64,000 bases of DNA from positions 36,616-100,615 of the forward strand of contig JAIECF010000112.1 in the NCBI GenBank assembly GCA_029068655.1, read 5' to 3'. Position numbers and translations under genes: made by a program. This stretch comes from Muribaculaceae bacterium (GTDB lineage Bacteria > Bacteroidota > Bacteroidia > Bacteroidales > Muribaculaceae). Every line of letters starts with the position of its first letter. The first letter of the stretch is position 1. Below, in pieces: positions 30,977 to 40,300 of the stretch. The notes under the pieces are model-generated. The model made no database searches. It was given only the letters and a program-made list of their open reading frames with translations, and was not told the DNA's origin.

Positions 30977-33900
30977 ATGAAATATACCAAATATCTTTAC
31001 CTCCTTATGGCCGCGCTTCCTCTGACTGTCGCTGGCCAGCAGATCAGGAGCGGTTATATAGACAAGGGCATCGTTGGCTCGGCCTTTCCCGAGGCTCTTA
31101 AAGTCTGGGAGAAAGGTCAGAAATGGAGCGATGACGACAACTTCTTCATCTCTCGCATCCGTCCTCATGAGCGTTTCCGTAATCAGGCTACACAGGTCAA
31201 TCCTGATCTCAATGAAGACAACGATAAGAAACTGATCTTCTGGGTGCCGGCAAACCGCGAAGAGTTCAACGCTCTTCCCGACGGTGTATTCGACAGCGAG
31301 GTATTTCCGATGTGGAGCTACATAACGCATTATGGCAATTGGTCTTCACCCTTGGTGCGCATACCGGCAGGTTTCCTTGATGTGGCGCACAAGAACGGCG
31401 TGCCGGTCAGCGCGCTGGCCTCTGTGCCCTACGGCGCGATATCTAAGGAATGGAAAGAGTCACTTACATCCCTTACCGAGGCAGGTGCGGAAAAACTGTC
31501 AGACTATCTTTTATATTATGGTGTGGACGGAATTGGATATAATTCGGAGTTCTCTGCTACGTCGATATTAATAGCTGACTTGATGGATCTTCATGAGAAT
31601 ACCTTGAGATCGATGAGGGAAAAGGGTAATAAAGTGGCCGATTTCATATGGTATGACGGTACTAATAAAGCGGGAAAAATTACCTTTGACCGTGGCCTCG
31701 CGGCACACAACAAAGATCTCTGGGGATATGGCGATAATATACGTTCATCCCTCTTCCTTAATTATAACTGGAACTATAAGAATATACTCGAAAGTACTGT
31801 AGCTAATGCTCTGGAGTATGGACGTACGCCCCTTGACATATATTGCGGCATCAATATGCAGGGGCGCGAACCACACAATTCAAGCAAGGAGATCTGGACT
31901 CTGCTTGAACAGTATCCGGTCTCTATAGGATTATGGGGCGCCCATTCTGAAAACATGTTTTTTGAAAGCCGGGCCGAGCAAGGTTCATCGCCGATGAAAC
32001 ATCAGCGCACATACCTTGACAGGATGATGAATTGGTTTACCAACGGAGCCCACAATCCAATCGCCTCGCTGGAAACCACGAATTCTCTAATCTACTCTGC
32101 TGCGAAGGATGATTTCATGGGTATGTCGAAGATGATGTCGGCGCGCTCAGCCCTGAAATGGAACCTTGACGATGAGCCCTTCATCACTTATTTCAATCTC
32201 GGTAACGGCCGCTTCTTCAATTGGGACGGTAAGCGGTGTCACGATTCGGAATGGTATAATATAGCAGCGCAGGATTATCTGCCTACATGGATGTGGTGGT
32301 GGGCCGACAGTTTCCTTGGCCGTGAACCCGACAATATGGTGGAAGACGGAATGAAGGCTGAGTTCATCTGGGACGATGCCTGGCGTGGCGGATCGACAAT
32401 CCGTGTTCACGGCTCATCGACTAATGAATATCTTCACCTCTTCAAAACTGAATTCGCGCTTCGTGCAGGCGATGAGATCACCTTCCGCTACAAGCTCATC
32501 AATGGCTCGGCTGATGCGTTTATCGCCATTTCTCTCAACGGTGAAGAATCAAATCCATTGGCTGAAGAGTCGATGAAGGTGATGGATGCCGGCGGGCCTG
32601 TGCAGCAGGGAGTATGGACTGAACGGAAATTCGTCGTAGGCAGCGACATCGCTGTTCCAGATGGGGGAGTGGCGGCAATGATCGCGCTTCATTTCCGCAA
32701 TGCCTCGGAGCTTGATATGCGTTTCGGGGAATTCTCGATCAAGCGTCCTGATGCCCTGAAAGTGAGTGTCGATGCCCCGGTGGTTGAGTCGACAAAACTA
32801 CTTGCTGCGCGTCATGACGGAGTTGACGGTAAGATTATCTTCAATATGCCCAACGACAAAGGTAACGATGCATGCTATAATACTGACGTCAATACATCCC
32901 TTTTCAAACTCTATGCTCAGCAGGAAGATGGCCCTGCCGTACTTATGGGTGTGACCACATCCTGGGCAGGACTTGTTTTCTCAGCTCCTAATGACATACG
33001 CTATGGCGGGAATATACGATTCGGTGTTAGTGCTCTCGCTCTCGACCATGTGACAGAGAGCGAGATAAGCTGGGGGGAATGGCACGATTCGGATGCCGTC
33101 TACGCAATATCAGACGAGATTATAATCTCCGATGATGTTATCAAGCCGGGTGAAGGATTTCTGGTGCATTATGCCGATCCTGCGCATGAGAATGCTGACT
33201 GGACATTGACCGATTCTGACGGAAATATAGTCGCAGAGTCTAAGGGCATGAGCGGTTTAGGTGTATACGAAGGTCTTGCCGCTCCCGGCATATACGATCT
33301 TACAGTCAAAGGCTTTGAAAACGGAGAGTCCGGGCGCATGGAGACGACGCGTGTTCTTAAGGGCTTCGTGCAGGTTTCCGGTGAGCAGTCCGGTGACATT
33401 CCGCGTATATTGTCTGTTGATGTCGTCGGAAGTGAAAGACTGGATATTGATGGGGCCGACTATCTGACGGAATATCATGTCAATACCGACGCGCCAAAGA
33501 TTGAGTATTCGATTGATCCCGGTAAAGCTGTTATGTCGCGAGGGGTGCGTGTAGGCGACAACGGACTTGGTTTCCGCTTCAAGGATACCGGCATGAATCC
33601 AAAAGAGTCATTCTCTGTAAGTTTTTGGTTTAAGCCCGAGAGCTTCAGTAATAAGTCGGTGCATGCACTTAATATCCGACACAAGGGAGATCCCTGGTCT
33701 GTCAACAACTGGGGATGGATGTGGCATACGCTTACTGAGGATGGGCGGAGTGATGCCTTTACCATACGTATGGCTTCCGGTAAGGATGCTTCCTATCGAT
33801 TCGATAGCATGAAACTGTATCCCGGCGCCTGGTATCATATGGTATATTCGTTTGAGTTTGACGAAAACGGTGGTGTGAGGCCGGCTATCTTCGTTAACGG

Positions 33901-34789
33901 AGAGCGTCAGGAGATCACTTCCTGGTCGCTCGGCGATGTGGAGCAGGAAGGAGAAGTCATGTTTGCCGGTCCTGTGGGTAACTGGAAGCTGGACAATGTG
34001 GTTGCTTTCGGAGGCTATCTGCATAAGAACGGTTCGGTACGTGGAAACGTCGATAACTTCATGGTGTGGAGCAAGGCACTCTCAGATGAGGATGCGGTAT
34101 TGGCGATGTCGGATATCAAGGTGGATGCGCTTCCTGATGGTGTGACAGGATTTTTTGATTTTGAGGTAGATCCGGACGGAGATGGTGTTTTTGAGAATAA
34201 GGCGTCAGGTGACTTCAAGGTCGGTATCCATGGATATAAGGATACGGAGGTGGAAGGACAGGGTACGCTGGAATGGCGGGCTCCGGAGTTCTGTACGGGT
34301 TGTCCATTCACATCGGGAGATTCGTTCATTCTTTCTCCTACTGTAACATGGGATACTCCCTGGGCAAAGATAATAGAGCGCGTAGACAATGCTGATGAGG
34401 GATTTGTGAGGCTGTCTTATCCGGAGGCTGCCGGGTTGCAGGAGCGTCATCGTGTTACCCTGTCGGTAGAAAACGAATATGGTCTCTGTGAGAATGGTTT
34501 CATGATTGTCCTTTCTGATCCCGGCTCTGTTTCTTCTGTCGGAGTGGAGCTTCCTTTAGACGTGTCGCCTAAAGTATTTGACTCTGAAATCAGCCTTCGC
34601 ATTTCCGATGGTGGATCTGTCAGAGTGTCATTATATTCTATGGATGGGAGATGTGTGCTGTCAAATTCCTTCAATGCCCTTTCCGGCGATACTCTGAAGG
34701 TCTATCCTGACGTACCGTCGGGCGTCTACATCCTCCGTGCTGAAAAAGATGGTATCCTCCTTGGCTCCGCCAGACTCCTCAGACGCTAA
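30977..34789 (+). CDS. GH85 endo-beta-N-acetylglucosaminidase, multidomain, T9SS cargo
   Basis: 1270 residues. A signal peptide (MKYTKYLYLLMAALPLTVAG) is followed by a GH85 TIM barrel. The catalytic pair Asn189 and Glu191 lies in VDGIGYNSEF, preceded by VPVSALASVPYGAIS; the Trp-rich TWMWWWADSFLG and GLWGAHSENMFFE complete the family pattern. GH85 enzymes cut the chitobiose core of N-glycans. Beta-sandwich and Fn3-like modules follow. A LamG-like (concanavalin) module spans about residues 830-1040 (SFSVSFWFKPESFSNKSVHA). The last 75 residues form a type IX sorting-type domain ending GVYILRAEKDGILLGSARLL. It is likely exported to the cell surface. The YhcH-like gene follows 40 bases later. Confidence 0.88.
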   Translation: MKYTKYLYLLMAALPLTVAGQQIRSGYIDKGIVGSAFPEALKVWEKGQKWSDDDNFFISRIRPHERFRNQATQVNPDLNEDNDKKLIFWVPANREEFNALPDGVFDSEVFPMWSYITHYGNWSSPLVRIPAGFLDVAHKNGVPVSALASVPYGAISKEWKESLTSLTEAGAEKLSDYLLYYGVDGIGYNSEFSATSILIADLMDLHENTLRSMREKGNKVADFIWYDGTNKAGKITFDRGLAAHNKDLWGYGDNIRSSLFLNYNWNYKNILESTVANALEYGRTPLDIYCGINMQGREPHNSSKEIWTLLEQYPVSIGLWGAHSENMFFESRAEQGSSPMKHQRTYLDRMMNWFTNGAHNPIASLETTNSLIYSAAKDDFMGMSKMMSARSALKWNLDDEPFITYFNLGNGRFFNWDGKRCHDSEWYNIAAQDYLPTWMWWWADSFLGREPDNMVEDGMKAEFIWDDAWRGGSTIRVHGSSTNEYLHLFKTEFALRAGDEITFRYKLINGSADAFIAISLNGEESNPLAEESMKVMDAGGPVQQGVWTERKFVVGSDIAVPDGGVAAMIALHFRNASELDMRFGEFSIKRPDALKVSVDAPVVESTKLLAARHDGVDGKIIFNMPNDKGNDACYNTDVNTSLFKLYAQQEDGPAVLMGVTTSWAGLVFSAPNDIRYGGNIRFGVSALALDHVTESEISWGEWHDSDAVYAISDEIIISDDVIKPGEGFLVHYADPAHENADWTLTDSDGNIVAESKGMSGLGVYEGLAAPGIYDLTVKGFENGESGRMETTRVLKGFVQVSGEQSGDIPRILSVDVVGSERLDIDGADYLTEYHVNTDAPKIEYSIDPGKAVMSRGVRVGDNGLGFRFKDTGMNPKESFSVSFWFKPESFSNKSVHALNIRHKGDPWSVNNWGWMWHTLTEDGRSDAFTIRMASGKDASYRFDSMKLYPGAWYHMVYSFEFDENGGVRPAIFVNGERQEITSWSLGDVEQEGEVMFAGPVGNWKLDNVVAFGGYLHKNGSVRGNVDNFMVWSKALSDEDAVLAMSDIKVDALPDGVTGFFDFEVDPDGDGVFENKASGDFKVGIHGYKDTEVEGQGTLEWRAPEFCTGCPFTSGDSFILSPTVTWDTPWAKIIERVDNADEGFVRLSYPEAAGLQERHRVTLSVENEYGLCENGFMIVLSDPGSVSSVGVELPLDVSPKVFDSEISLRISDGGSVRVSLYSMDGRCVLSNSFNALSGDTLKVYPDVPSGVYILRAEKDGILLGSARLLRR

Positions 34790-34829
34790 TGGAAACTAAA
34801 ACAACCCTTAATATACTGAACTTATAATT

Positions 34830-35462
34830 ATGAAACTGAAGACATTTTTACTATCTCTTGCAGTGGGAGCTGCCCCTTTCCAGGTTATGGCTGAGGGTAT
34901 CTACACTCGTCAGTGTAATGACGAGGTTAAAGTGGCTCGTTGCGAGGAATGGATGGAGTCCGGGGCCTGGCGCAATGGATTTGAGAAAGCCGAGCCTCAT
35001 GAGTCGGTAAATGCCTTGGACTTTTACGAACAGTATTCGAAAAACAAGGAGCAGTGGAACGCAATGTTCCGCTGGCTTGAGGAAACTGATCTTCTGGCAA
35101 TCCCGGGCGGAAAACATCCTATCGAGGGCACCTCGCTTGTAGTAAGTGTGGAAGACAGCAAGAACGGACCTCTTGAGAAGCGTCAGTCGGAGAGCCACCG
35201 TAAGAAGATTGACTTCCAGTATGTCGTAAAAGGAACGGAACGCTTCGGTATCATAGACCATGAGACCTCCATTCCGAACTGCGAGTATAAGCCTGACGTG
35301 ATACACTACGATTATGACGTGTCTAAAGCACGTTTCTACGATTCTACTCCCGACAAATACTTCCTCTTCTTTCCTGAAGACTGGCACATCGCCAAAATCA
35401 ACAACGACACCGACAATCAGGATATCCGCGTCATAGTGGTCAAGCTCGACTACGTCGAATAG
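34830..35462 (+). CDS. Exported YhcH/YjgK/YiaL-family protein
   Basis: 210 residues, with an N-terminal signal peptide (MKLKTFLLSLAVGAAPFQVM, cleavage near MAEG). The remainder matches the YhcH/YjgK/YiaL cupin family: GKHPIEGTSLVVSVEDSKNG, SHRKKIDFQYVVKGTERFGI, and YFLFFPEDWHIAKI with the usual metal-binding His and acidic residues. Family members are linked to sialic acid and other sugar catabolism and are often encoded with sugar-release genes. They are normally cytosolic, so the signal peptide is unusual. It lies 40 bases after GH85, probably in the same transcript, and a terminator follows. Confidence 0.85.
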   Translation: MKLKTFLLSLAVGAAPFQVMAEGIYTRQCNDEVKVARCEEWMESGAWRNGFEKAEPHESVNALDFYEQYSKNKEQWNAMFRWLEETDLLAIPGGKHPIEGTSLVVSVEDSKNGPLEKRQSESHRKKIDFQYVVKGTERFGIIDHETSIPNCEYKPDVIHYDYDVSKARFYDSTPDKYFLFFPEDWHIAKINNDTDNQDIRVIVVKLDYVE

Positions 35463-35501
35463 ACAATATTGATGTCCTGTCTGTGCGTTCGGTATAAATC
35501 A

Positions 35502-35550
35502 AGCGGCTACCTCCTTGGTCAGGAAGTAGCCGCTGGTTATTATTGGATTT
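35502..35550 (+). terminator. Intrinsic terminator after the YhcH-like gene
   Basis: AGCGGCTAC (35502-35510) pairs with GTAGCCGCT (35526-35534), with a further TCC/GGA pairing inside. GGTTATTATTGGATTTTTTT follows. Confidence 0.75.
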
Positions 35551-35583
35551 TTTTCAGCGAAAACTGTTATTAATTGTGCATTA

Positions 35584-37110
35584 TTATGCCGGCTGGTGTG
35601 TCGGACGAAGAAGGTCGTTGACGGTCTTCACCGGATTGAACGTCTCAACCGGAACTTCCACCATCAGGGTGTTCCAGTCGCTCATAGCGCCGTTCCAGAG
35701 TCCGGGAAGCTCAAGAGCTTTGATCTCAACGCCTTCACGGCTCTTGATGGATATGAAGCCGGTGGCTTTGTCCACGTAGTCGGGAAGGTTGAACTTCTCA
35801 CCCTTATAGTCCTTAGTGCATACTGCAAGGTCTACCGGATTGAAGTGTGTGGCCTCCTTAAGAAGTTTCTGAGCCTCCTTGTCGTTGGGATTGATCTGAG
35901 AAGATTCGAGAATCTGAGGACTTACAGTTCCATCAGGATTATAGACCAGGAATGGACCGCCGCCGGGTTCACCTTCGTTCTTCACCATGCCACAGACACG
36001 TGTCGGACGGTTGAACTTGCTGAAGAGATATTCTCGGAGTTCTTCCTGAGTCATCTCATCGGCCTTATCATGAGTTACGCAGAGCTTACGGCGTAGGAAG
36101 TCGAGCATCTCTACCATTTCTTCGCCCGAAGGAACTCCCTTGGCAAGTTTCTCGCAATATTGGTCGATCTTCCTCTTGATGCCTACGAGGATACCGCCGA
36201 GCACCATCTTGTAGGTGATTGTAGGCTGGCGGAGGGCGTCCGGCACGAGATTGTCTATATTCTTGATGAAGATAATATCGGCGTCAAGATCGTTGAGGTT
36301 TTCGATAAGTGCGCCGTGACCGCCGGGACGGAAGAAGAGCTCTTCATTCTCATAGTAGGGAGTACCATCCATCTTGGATGCCACGGTGTCTGTAGAGGGT
36401 TTCTGAACACTGAGGGTGATGTCGTATTCCACACCGTAGGCGTGCTCCATCACTTCCTTTATCTCCTCGAGCTTGGCTTCTACGAGGGGTACATGCTCTT
36501 CCGATACAGTGAAATGAAGATGTACCTTACCGTCTTTGCCTGCAGCGTATTGTGCGCCTTCGGCGAGATGCTCCTGCAGAGGCGTGCGGCTTCCGCCCAT
36601 CTCTTTGTGGAACTCAAGAAGTGCCTTGGGAAGCTTGCCGTAGTTTAGGCCAACTTTGTTGAGCAGCACGTCTACCACATCCTTATAGCGGCCCATCTTT
36701 ACGAGGCTGGCCACGCTATAGCCGAAAAGTTGGAGGCAGAGGAAGTTGAGCTTCGTGAAGAATGCAAACTTCTCGATGTTTTCAAAAAACTTCTTCATGA
36801 AGTCGTTGTCGGGCTTGTTGCTCTTGCCGTTGAGGAAGGAGAAGAGATCCTTGAACATACGGGAAGCAGCCCCGCTCGCGGGAACCATCTTCATGACTTT
36901 GGCTCCGCCTGCGAGATATTTCTTCCACATGTCCTCGCTTTGTTTGATAAGTTCGGGAGTGGGGACAGTGAGTCCGTGACCGGGTGTTACGGCTGCCTCG
37001 ATTTTTAGATACGGGAAGCCTTCCTTGAGCATTTTCAGCTGCTCGTTGAATTTTTCTTCCGAAATCCCTTTCTTGTCCAGGGTCTCGAGATCTTTCTCTG
37101 TAAGATTCAT
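35584..37110 (-). CDS. DUF4301 family protein, nucleotidyltransferase-like
   Basis: 508 residues, length normal for DUF4301 (PF14134), a Bacteroidetes family. The segment KMVPASGAASRMFKDLFSFL near residue 80 resembles the nucleotide-binding loop of sugar-phosphate nucleotidyltransferases. RPGGHGALIENLNDLDADII followed by FIKNIDNLVPD resembles the PGGHG...DN region of UDP-sugar pyrophosphorylases. This resemblance suggests a nucleotidyl-transfer reaction; no substrate is known to me. No signal peptide. It is preceded by the lipoprotein gene on the same strand with a 44-base gap. Confidence 0.85.
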   Translation of the reverse strand: MNLTEKDLETLDKKGISEEKFNEQLKMLKEGFPYLKIEAAVTPGHGLTVPTPELIKQSEDMWKKYLAGGAKVMKMVPASGAASRMFKDLFSFLNGKSNKPDNDFMKKFFENIEKFAFFTKLNFLCLQLFGYSVASLVKMGRYKDVVDVLLNKVGLNYGKLPKALLEFHKEMGGSRTPLQEHLAEGAQYAAGKDGKVHLHFTVSEEHVPLVEAKLEEIKEVMEHAYGVEYDITLSVQKPSTDTVASKMDGTPYYENEELFFRPGGHGALIENLNDLDADIIFIKNIDNLVPDALRQPTITYKMVLGGILVGIKRKIDQYCEKLAKGVPSGEEMVEMLDFLRRKLCVTHDKADEMTQEELREYLFSKFNRPTRVCGMVKNEGEPGGGPFLVYNPDGTVSPQILESSQINPNDKEAQKLLKEATHFNPVDLAVCTKDYKGEKFNLPDYVDKATGFISIKSREGVEIKALELPGLWNGAMSDWNTLMVEVPVETFNPVKTVNDLLRPTHQPA

Positions 37111-37154
37111 GCTATCTATATTTTAAGGGTTATACTTGCGTTATATATTTTACG

Positions 37155-37898
37155 TCACTTCTTCAGTGACTCTATCTTGGCTGAGATGATCGCTCCCTTC
37201 TTGGCGAGCATCGGAATCATACGTTCGTCGCGTGCTATGCGGTAAGCTACCTCATATAGGTTCCAGGTTGACATCATCACAGACTGTGCTTGTTTGGGGT
37301 AGGAGAGCGCTCCCGTCTGTCGGTCCCCTTCAAGATATATGATCTTTACGTCGCTTCCGTTGTTCTCCGCAATCAGCTTGGCACATGAATTGGCGGCGCT
37401 GTCGGAGAAGCATACGGTGTTCAGACCGGTCATACGGTAGTTGAGAGCTTGATCGTAAGGCACAGTCGAGGTCTCGGCAGTCTGGCCGTTGGCTTCCACA
37501 CGCAGACGGTCGAAATGCGCGCCTCCTGCGAGAGCTGCGATCAGTTCGAGTTTCTCGCTTTTTGTAAGTCTGGCTACAAGTCCCGTGGATTTCAAAGGAT
37601 AGTTTCCCTTCCATGCTCCAGCTATGTAATATCCTTCTACCTCGCGTGGATTCTCAACGTATTCGAAGGTGTGTACCATAGCGTCGAAACTGTTGTTGAG
37701 AGCCTGCAGCTCAGTCTTTATTGAGTCTGTTTGTCTCTCTACAGCCTTCAGGGAGTCTGGCAGTGAAGCCTCCCACTTCTCTCTCTCGGCCTGAACGCGT
37801 TCTTTCGCCTCATTCTTCCTCCGGCATCCCATTGACGAAGCCAGCATGACAGGAATGCTGAGGATGGCACAGACCTTTATGATGGTCCTGAAATTCAT
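37155..37898 (-). CDS. Predicted lipoprotein, unknown function
   Basis: 247 residues from the ATG at 37898 (MNFRTIIKVCAILSIPVMLA); an ATG four codons earlier at 37910 is equally possible. A lipobox-like ASSMGC lies near residue 25. A Lys/Glu-rich coiled coil follows (EAKERVQAEREKWEASLPDS LKAVERQT, about residues 29-56). The globular C-terminal part has EGYYIAGAWKGNYPLKSTGL and GGAHFDRLRVEANGQTA. It is not a family I recognise. It probably faces the periplasm. Flanked by the DUF4301 gene and the ppGpp synthetase, all on the minus strand with short gaps, so they may form one transcript. Confidence 0.7.
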   Translation of the reverse strand: MNFRTIIKVCAILSIPVMLASSMGCRRKNEAKERVQAEREKWEASLPDSLKAVERQTDSIKTELQALNNSFDAMVHTFEYVENPREVEGYYIAGAWKGNYPLKSTGLVARLTKSEKLELIAALAGGAHFDRLRVEANGQTAETSTVPYDQALNYRMTGLNTVCFSDSAANSCAKLIAENNGSDVKIIYLEGDRQTGALSYPKQAQSVMMSTWNLYEVAYRIARDERMIPMLAKKGAIISAKIESLKK

Positions 37899-37944
37899 TA
37901 TCTGTTTCAAATTTAATTAATCACTTATAATTGATCATTATTCA

Positions 37945-40143
37945 TTATACTCGTGTCACCTCTTTTACTCCTTTCACCGTCTTTATCTTTCTGATGATAG
38001 AGGAAAGCACTGCATTATCTGAGACTCCAAGCGTCAGATAGCCTTGGAAGAGTCCGTCGTTCGAGTCTACCCTGATGTTGCGCAGGGATGCTTTCGTCTC
38101 CTTGCTGATAATTGAGGTGATATTGGCTACAATACCGATGTCATCCTGACCTACTATTCTGAGTTGAGCCGGTAGTTCCGACCCTCCCTTTCCGCTCCAT
38201 TCGACACGGATGAGCCGGTAAGGATAGCGATTGCGTATGTTGGCTGCATTGGGACAGTCAGTCTTATGTATCTTTACTACCCCGTCTGAGGAAATGAATC
38301 CGAACACCTTGTCGCCGTAAATAGGACCGCAGCACTTGGCAAACTTATAGCTTAGTCCTTTGATAGATTTCTCTCCTATGGTAAGGACTTCGCCTGCCGA
38401 CTCCTGATTATCGCGTATAAGCTCGAAGTCTTCGGCTGTGGTTCGTTCTGTCTGGTCTTCAGGTGCCGTCGCTAACTGGTAGGTGTTGATGAACCTACCA
38501 GCGTCTATCTTTCCGTCTGCGATGTCGGCGAAAAACTCATTGACATATTTGTAGCCCTCCTTCTTGATGAGCTTCATCATCATGGATTCGTCGATATCGA
38601 TCTTGCGGTTCTTAGCGCGCCTGAGAAGCTCTTCCTTTCCGAGTTCCGCGCGGGCCTGCAGCTGCTCATGCAGTTTCTGACGGATCTTGTTGCGGCTTTT
38701 AGAACTGACCACAATATTCATCCAGTCAGACTTTGGCGATTGAGTGGCCGAAGTAAGGATCTCTACTGTATCGCCGCTCTGAATGACATGGCTTATCTTG
38801 CGGTGTCTGCCATTGACGATCGCACCCGTGCAGTGCGCTCCCACATTTGTGTGGATATAGAATGCGAAGTCAAGCACTGTGGCTCCGGCCGGCAGTTTGA
38901 AAAGGTCTCCCTTGGGTGTGAAGGCATATACTTCCTTGGTGTAGATATCCATGCGGATATCCTTCATCAACTGCATGGGGTCATCCTTGCCTGCTTCGAG
39001 GATATCACGTATATTGTTCATCCACTGGTCGGTAGAGTCTGATTTCACGCCCTTATAGCGCCAATGGGCAGCCAGACCCTTTTCCGCTACGAGGTCCATT
39101 CTCTTGGTGCGGAACTGCACTTCCACCCATTTGGAGTCGGGCCCCATTACCGTAGCGTGGAGACTTTCGTAGCCGTTACTTTTCGGTATTGATATCCAGT
39201 CGCGCATTCGCGATGGATTGGGAGTGTACATGTCGGTTAGGATGGAGTAGGCGAGCCAGCAGTCGCTTTTTTCCTTCTCGGGGGGAGTATCGATGATGAC
39301 TCGGATAGCGAAAAGATCGTATATACGGTCAAGGTCGACCTTCTGCTTTCTCATCTTGGCCCAAATGGATGATATTGACTTGGTGCGCCCCTTTATGGAG
39401 AACTTGAGCCCTGCTTCTTCAAGTTTCTTCTTTACAGGGGCAATAAATTTCTCCACGTAGGCGTCGCGAGAACGCTTCGTCTCGTTGAGTTTATTGGCTA
39501 TCTGCTTGTAGATCTCGCGGTTGGTGTATTTGAGCGAAAGGTCTTCGAGTTCTCCTTTTATTTTGTAGAGTCCGAGACGATGGGCAAGTTGAGCGTAAAG
39601 CACATTGGCCTCGAAAGCCATGTTGCTGACCCATTCCGTATCGGGATGAAGGTTGATGCGTCGCATAAGCACGAGGTCGCGTACTATCATGATGATGATA
39701 ACGCGGATATCGTCGGCGAGCGAGAGCATGAGTCCCCGGAAGTTGTCTTGGTTCTGAAGGTTACGTTTTGCAGAGAATTGCGCCACAGTCTCGATACCCT
39801 TGATCATTTCTGCTACGTCACGTCCGAACGTATCTTCGATTTCCTGCAGAGAGATGACTTCTCCATAGAAGTCACATAGTAATATAGCAAGAAGAATGTT
39901 TGTGTCGGCATCTATGAAGTGAGCGAAAGCATCGGCTGTCTCGAGAGCGAGGGCCATACGTGGAAGTCCCTTTTCATCATAAGCGGATTTACCTTTGCCA
40001 CAAGTCTTTTTAAGAAGTGTGCGCATTAGCCTGTTGGTTTCCGGAGAGAATGACGCTGCGGCAGCCACGCCCTCATACAGGTCGCGGCAGTGACGCATCA
40101 GGGAGAGAGGAAGTCTGGTTTCTGGTGCCTTGGTTTCTTCCAT
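37945..40143 (-). CDS. RelA-type (p)ppGpp synthetase with a degenerate hydrolase domain
   Basis: 732-residue RelA/SpoT homologue. The HD hydrolase region is present in outline but lacks its catalytic residues: LLHD-V-V-ED is replaced by LLCDFYGE, the HP motif is absent, and KLADRLHNMRT is replaced by IVRDLVLMRRI. The synthetase domain keeps its signatures (IKGRTKSISSIWAKMRKQKV, RDWISIPKSNGYESLHATVM, EVQFRTKRMD, GLAAHWRYKG). TGS (YAFTPKGDLFKLPAGATVLD) and C-terminal ACT domains (LRIVGQDDIGIVANITSIIS) follow. It should make alarmone from GTP/GDP and ATP on starved ribosomes, with degradation by another enzyme. A consensus promoter and upstream terminator are clear. Confidence 0.93.
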   Translation of the reverse strand: MEETKAPETRLPLSLMRHCRDLYEGVAAAASFSPETNRLMRTLLKKTCGKGKSAYDEKGLPRMALALETADAFAHFIDADTNILLAILLCDFYGEVISLQEIEDTFGRDVAEMIKGIETVAQFSAKRNLQNQDNFRGLMLSLADDIRVIIIMIVRDLVLMRRINLHPDTEWVSNMAFEANVLYAQLAHRLGLYKIKGELEDLSLKYTNREIYKQIANKLNETKRSRDAYVEKFIAPVKKKLEEAGLKFSIKGRTKSISSIWAKMRKQKVDLDRIYDLFAIRVIIDTPPEKEKSDCWLAYSILTDMYTPNPSRMRDWISIPKSNGYESLHATVMGPDSKWVEVQFRTKRMDLVAEKGLAAHWRYKGVKSDSTDQWMNNIRDILEAGKDDPMQLMKDIRMDIYTKEVYAFTPKGDLFKLPAGATVLDFAFYIHTNVGAHCTGAIVNGRHRKISHVIQSGDTVEILTSATQSPKSDWMNIVVSSKSRNKIRQKLHEQLQARAELGKEELLRRAKNRKIDIDESMMMKLIKKEGYKYVNEFFADIADGKIDAGRFINTYQLATAPEDQTERTTAEDFELIRDNQESAGEVLTIGEKSIKGLSYKFAKCCGPIYGDKVFGFISSDGVVKIHKTDCPNAANIRNRYPYRLIRVEWSGKGGSELPAQLRIVGQDDIGIVANITSIISKETKASLRNIRVDSNDGLFQGYLTLGVSDNAVLSSIIRKIKTVKGVKEVTRV

Positions 40144-40167
40144 AGTTCCGTCGTGGTTTCTTTATGA

Positions 40168-40199
40168 CAAAGTTAATAAATAAAACGTAAGGAAGCAAA
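40168..40199 (-). promoter_or_regulatory. Promoter for the RelA-type synthetase
   Basis: TTTG at 40199-40196, a 20-base spacer, then TAACTTTG at 40175-40168. It starts in the T tract of the upstream gene's terminator. Confidence 0.82.
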
Positions 40200-40231
40200 A
40201 AAAAGTTGCGTTTCTGTATTAAAAACGCAAC
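40197..40231 (-). terminator. Intrinsic terminator of the serine hydrolase gene
   Basis: On the minus strand GTTGCGTTT (40231-40223) pairs with AAACGCAAC (40213-40205), with an eight-T tract at 40204-40197. The T tract overlaps the -33 box of the RelA-type synthetase promoter. Confidence 0.88.
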
Positions 40232-40300
40232 GTTATTTCTTATTTCATCTAAAACCCGAGCTCTTCTTTCATCTAAAACCAAGCTTATCAATCTTACAGC

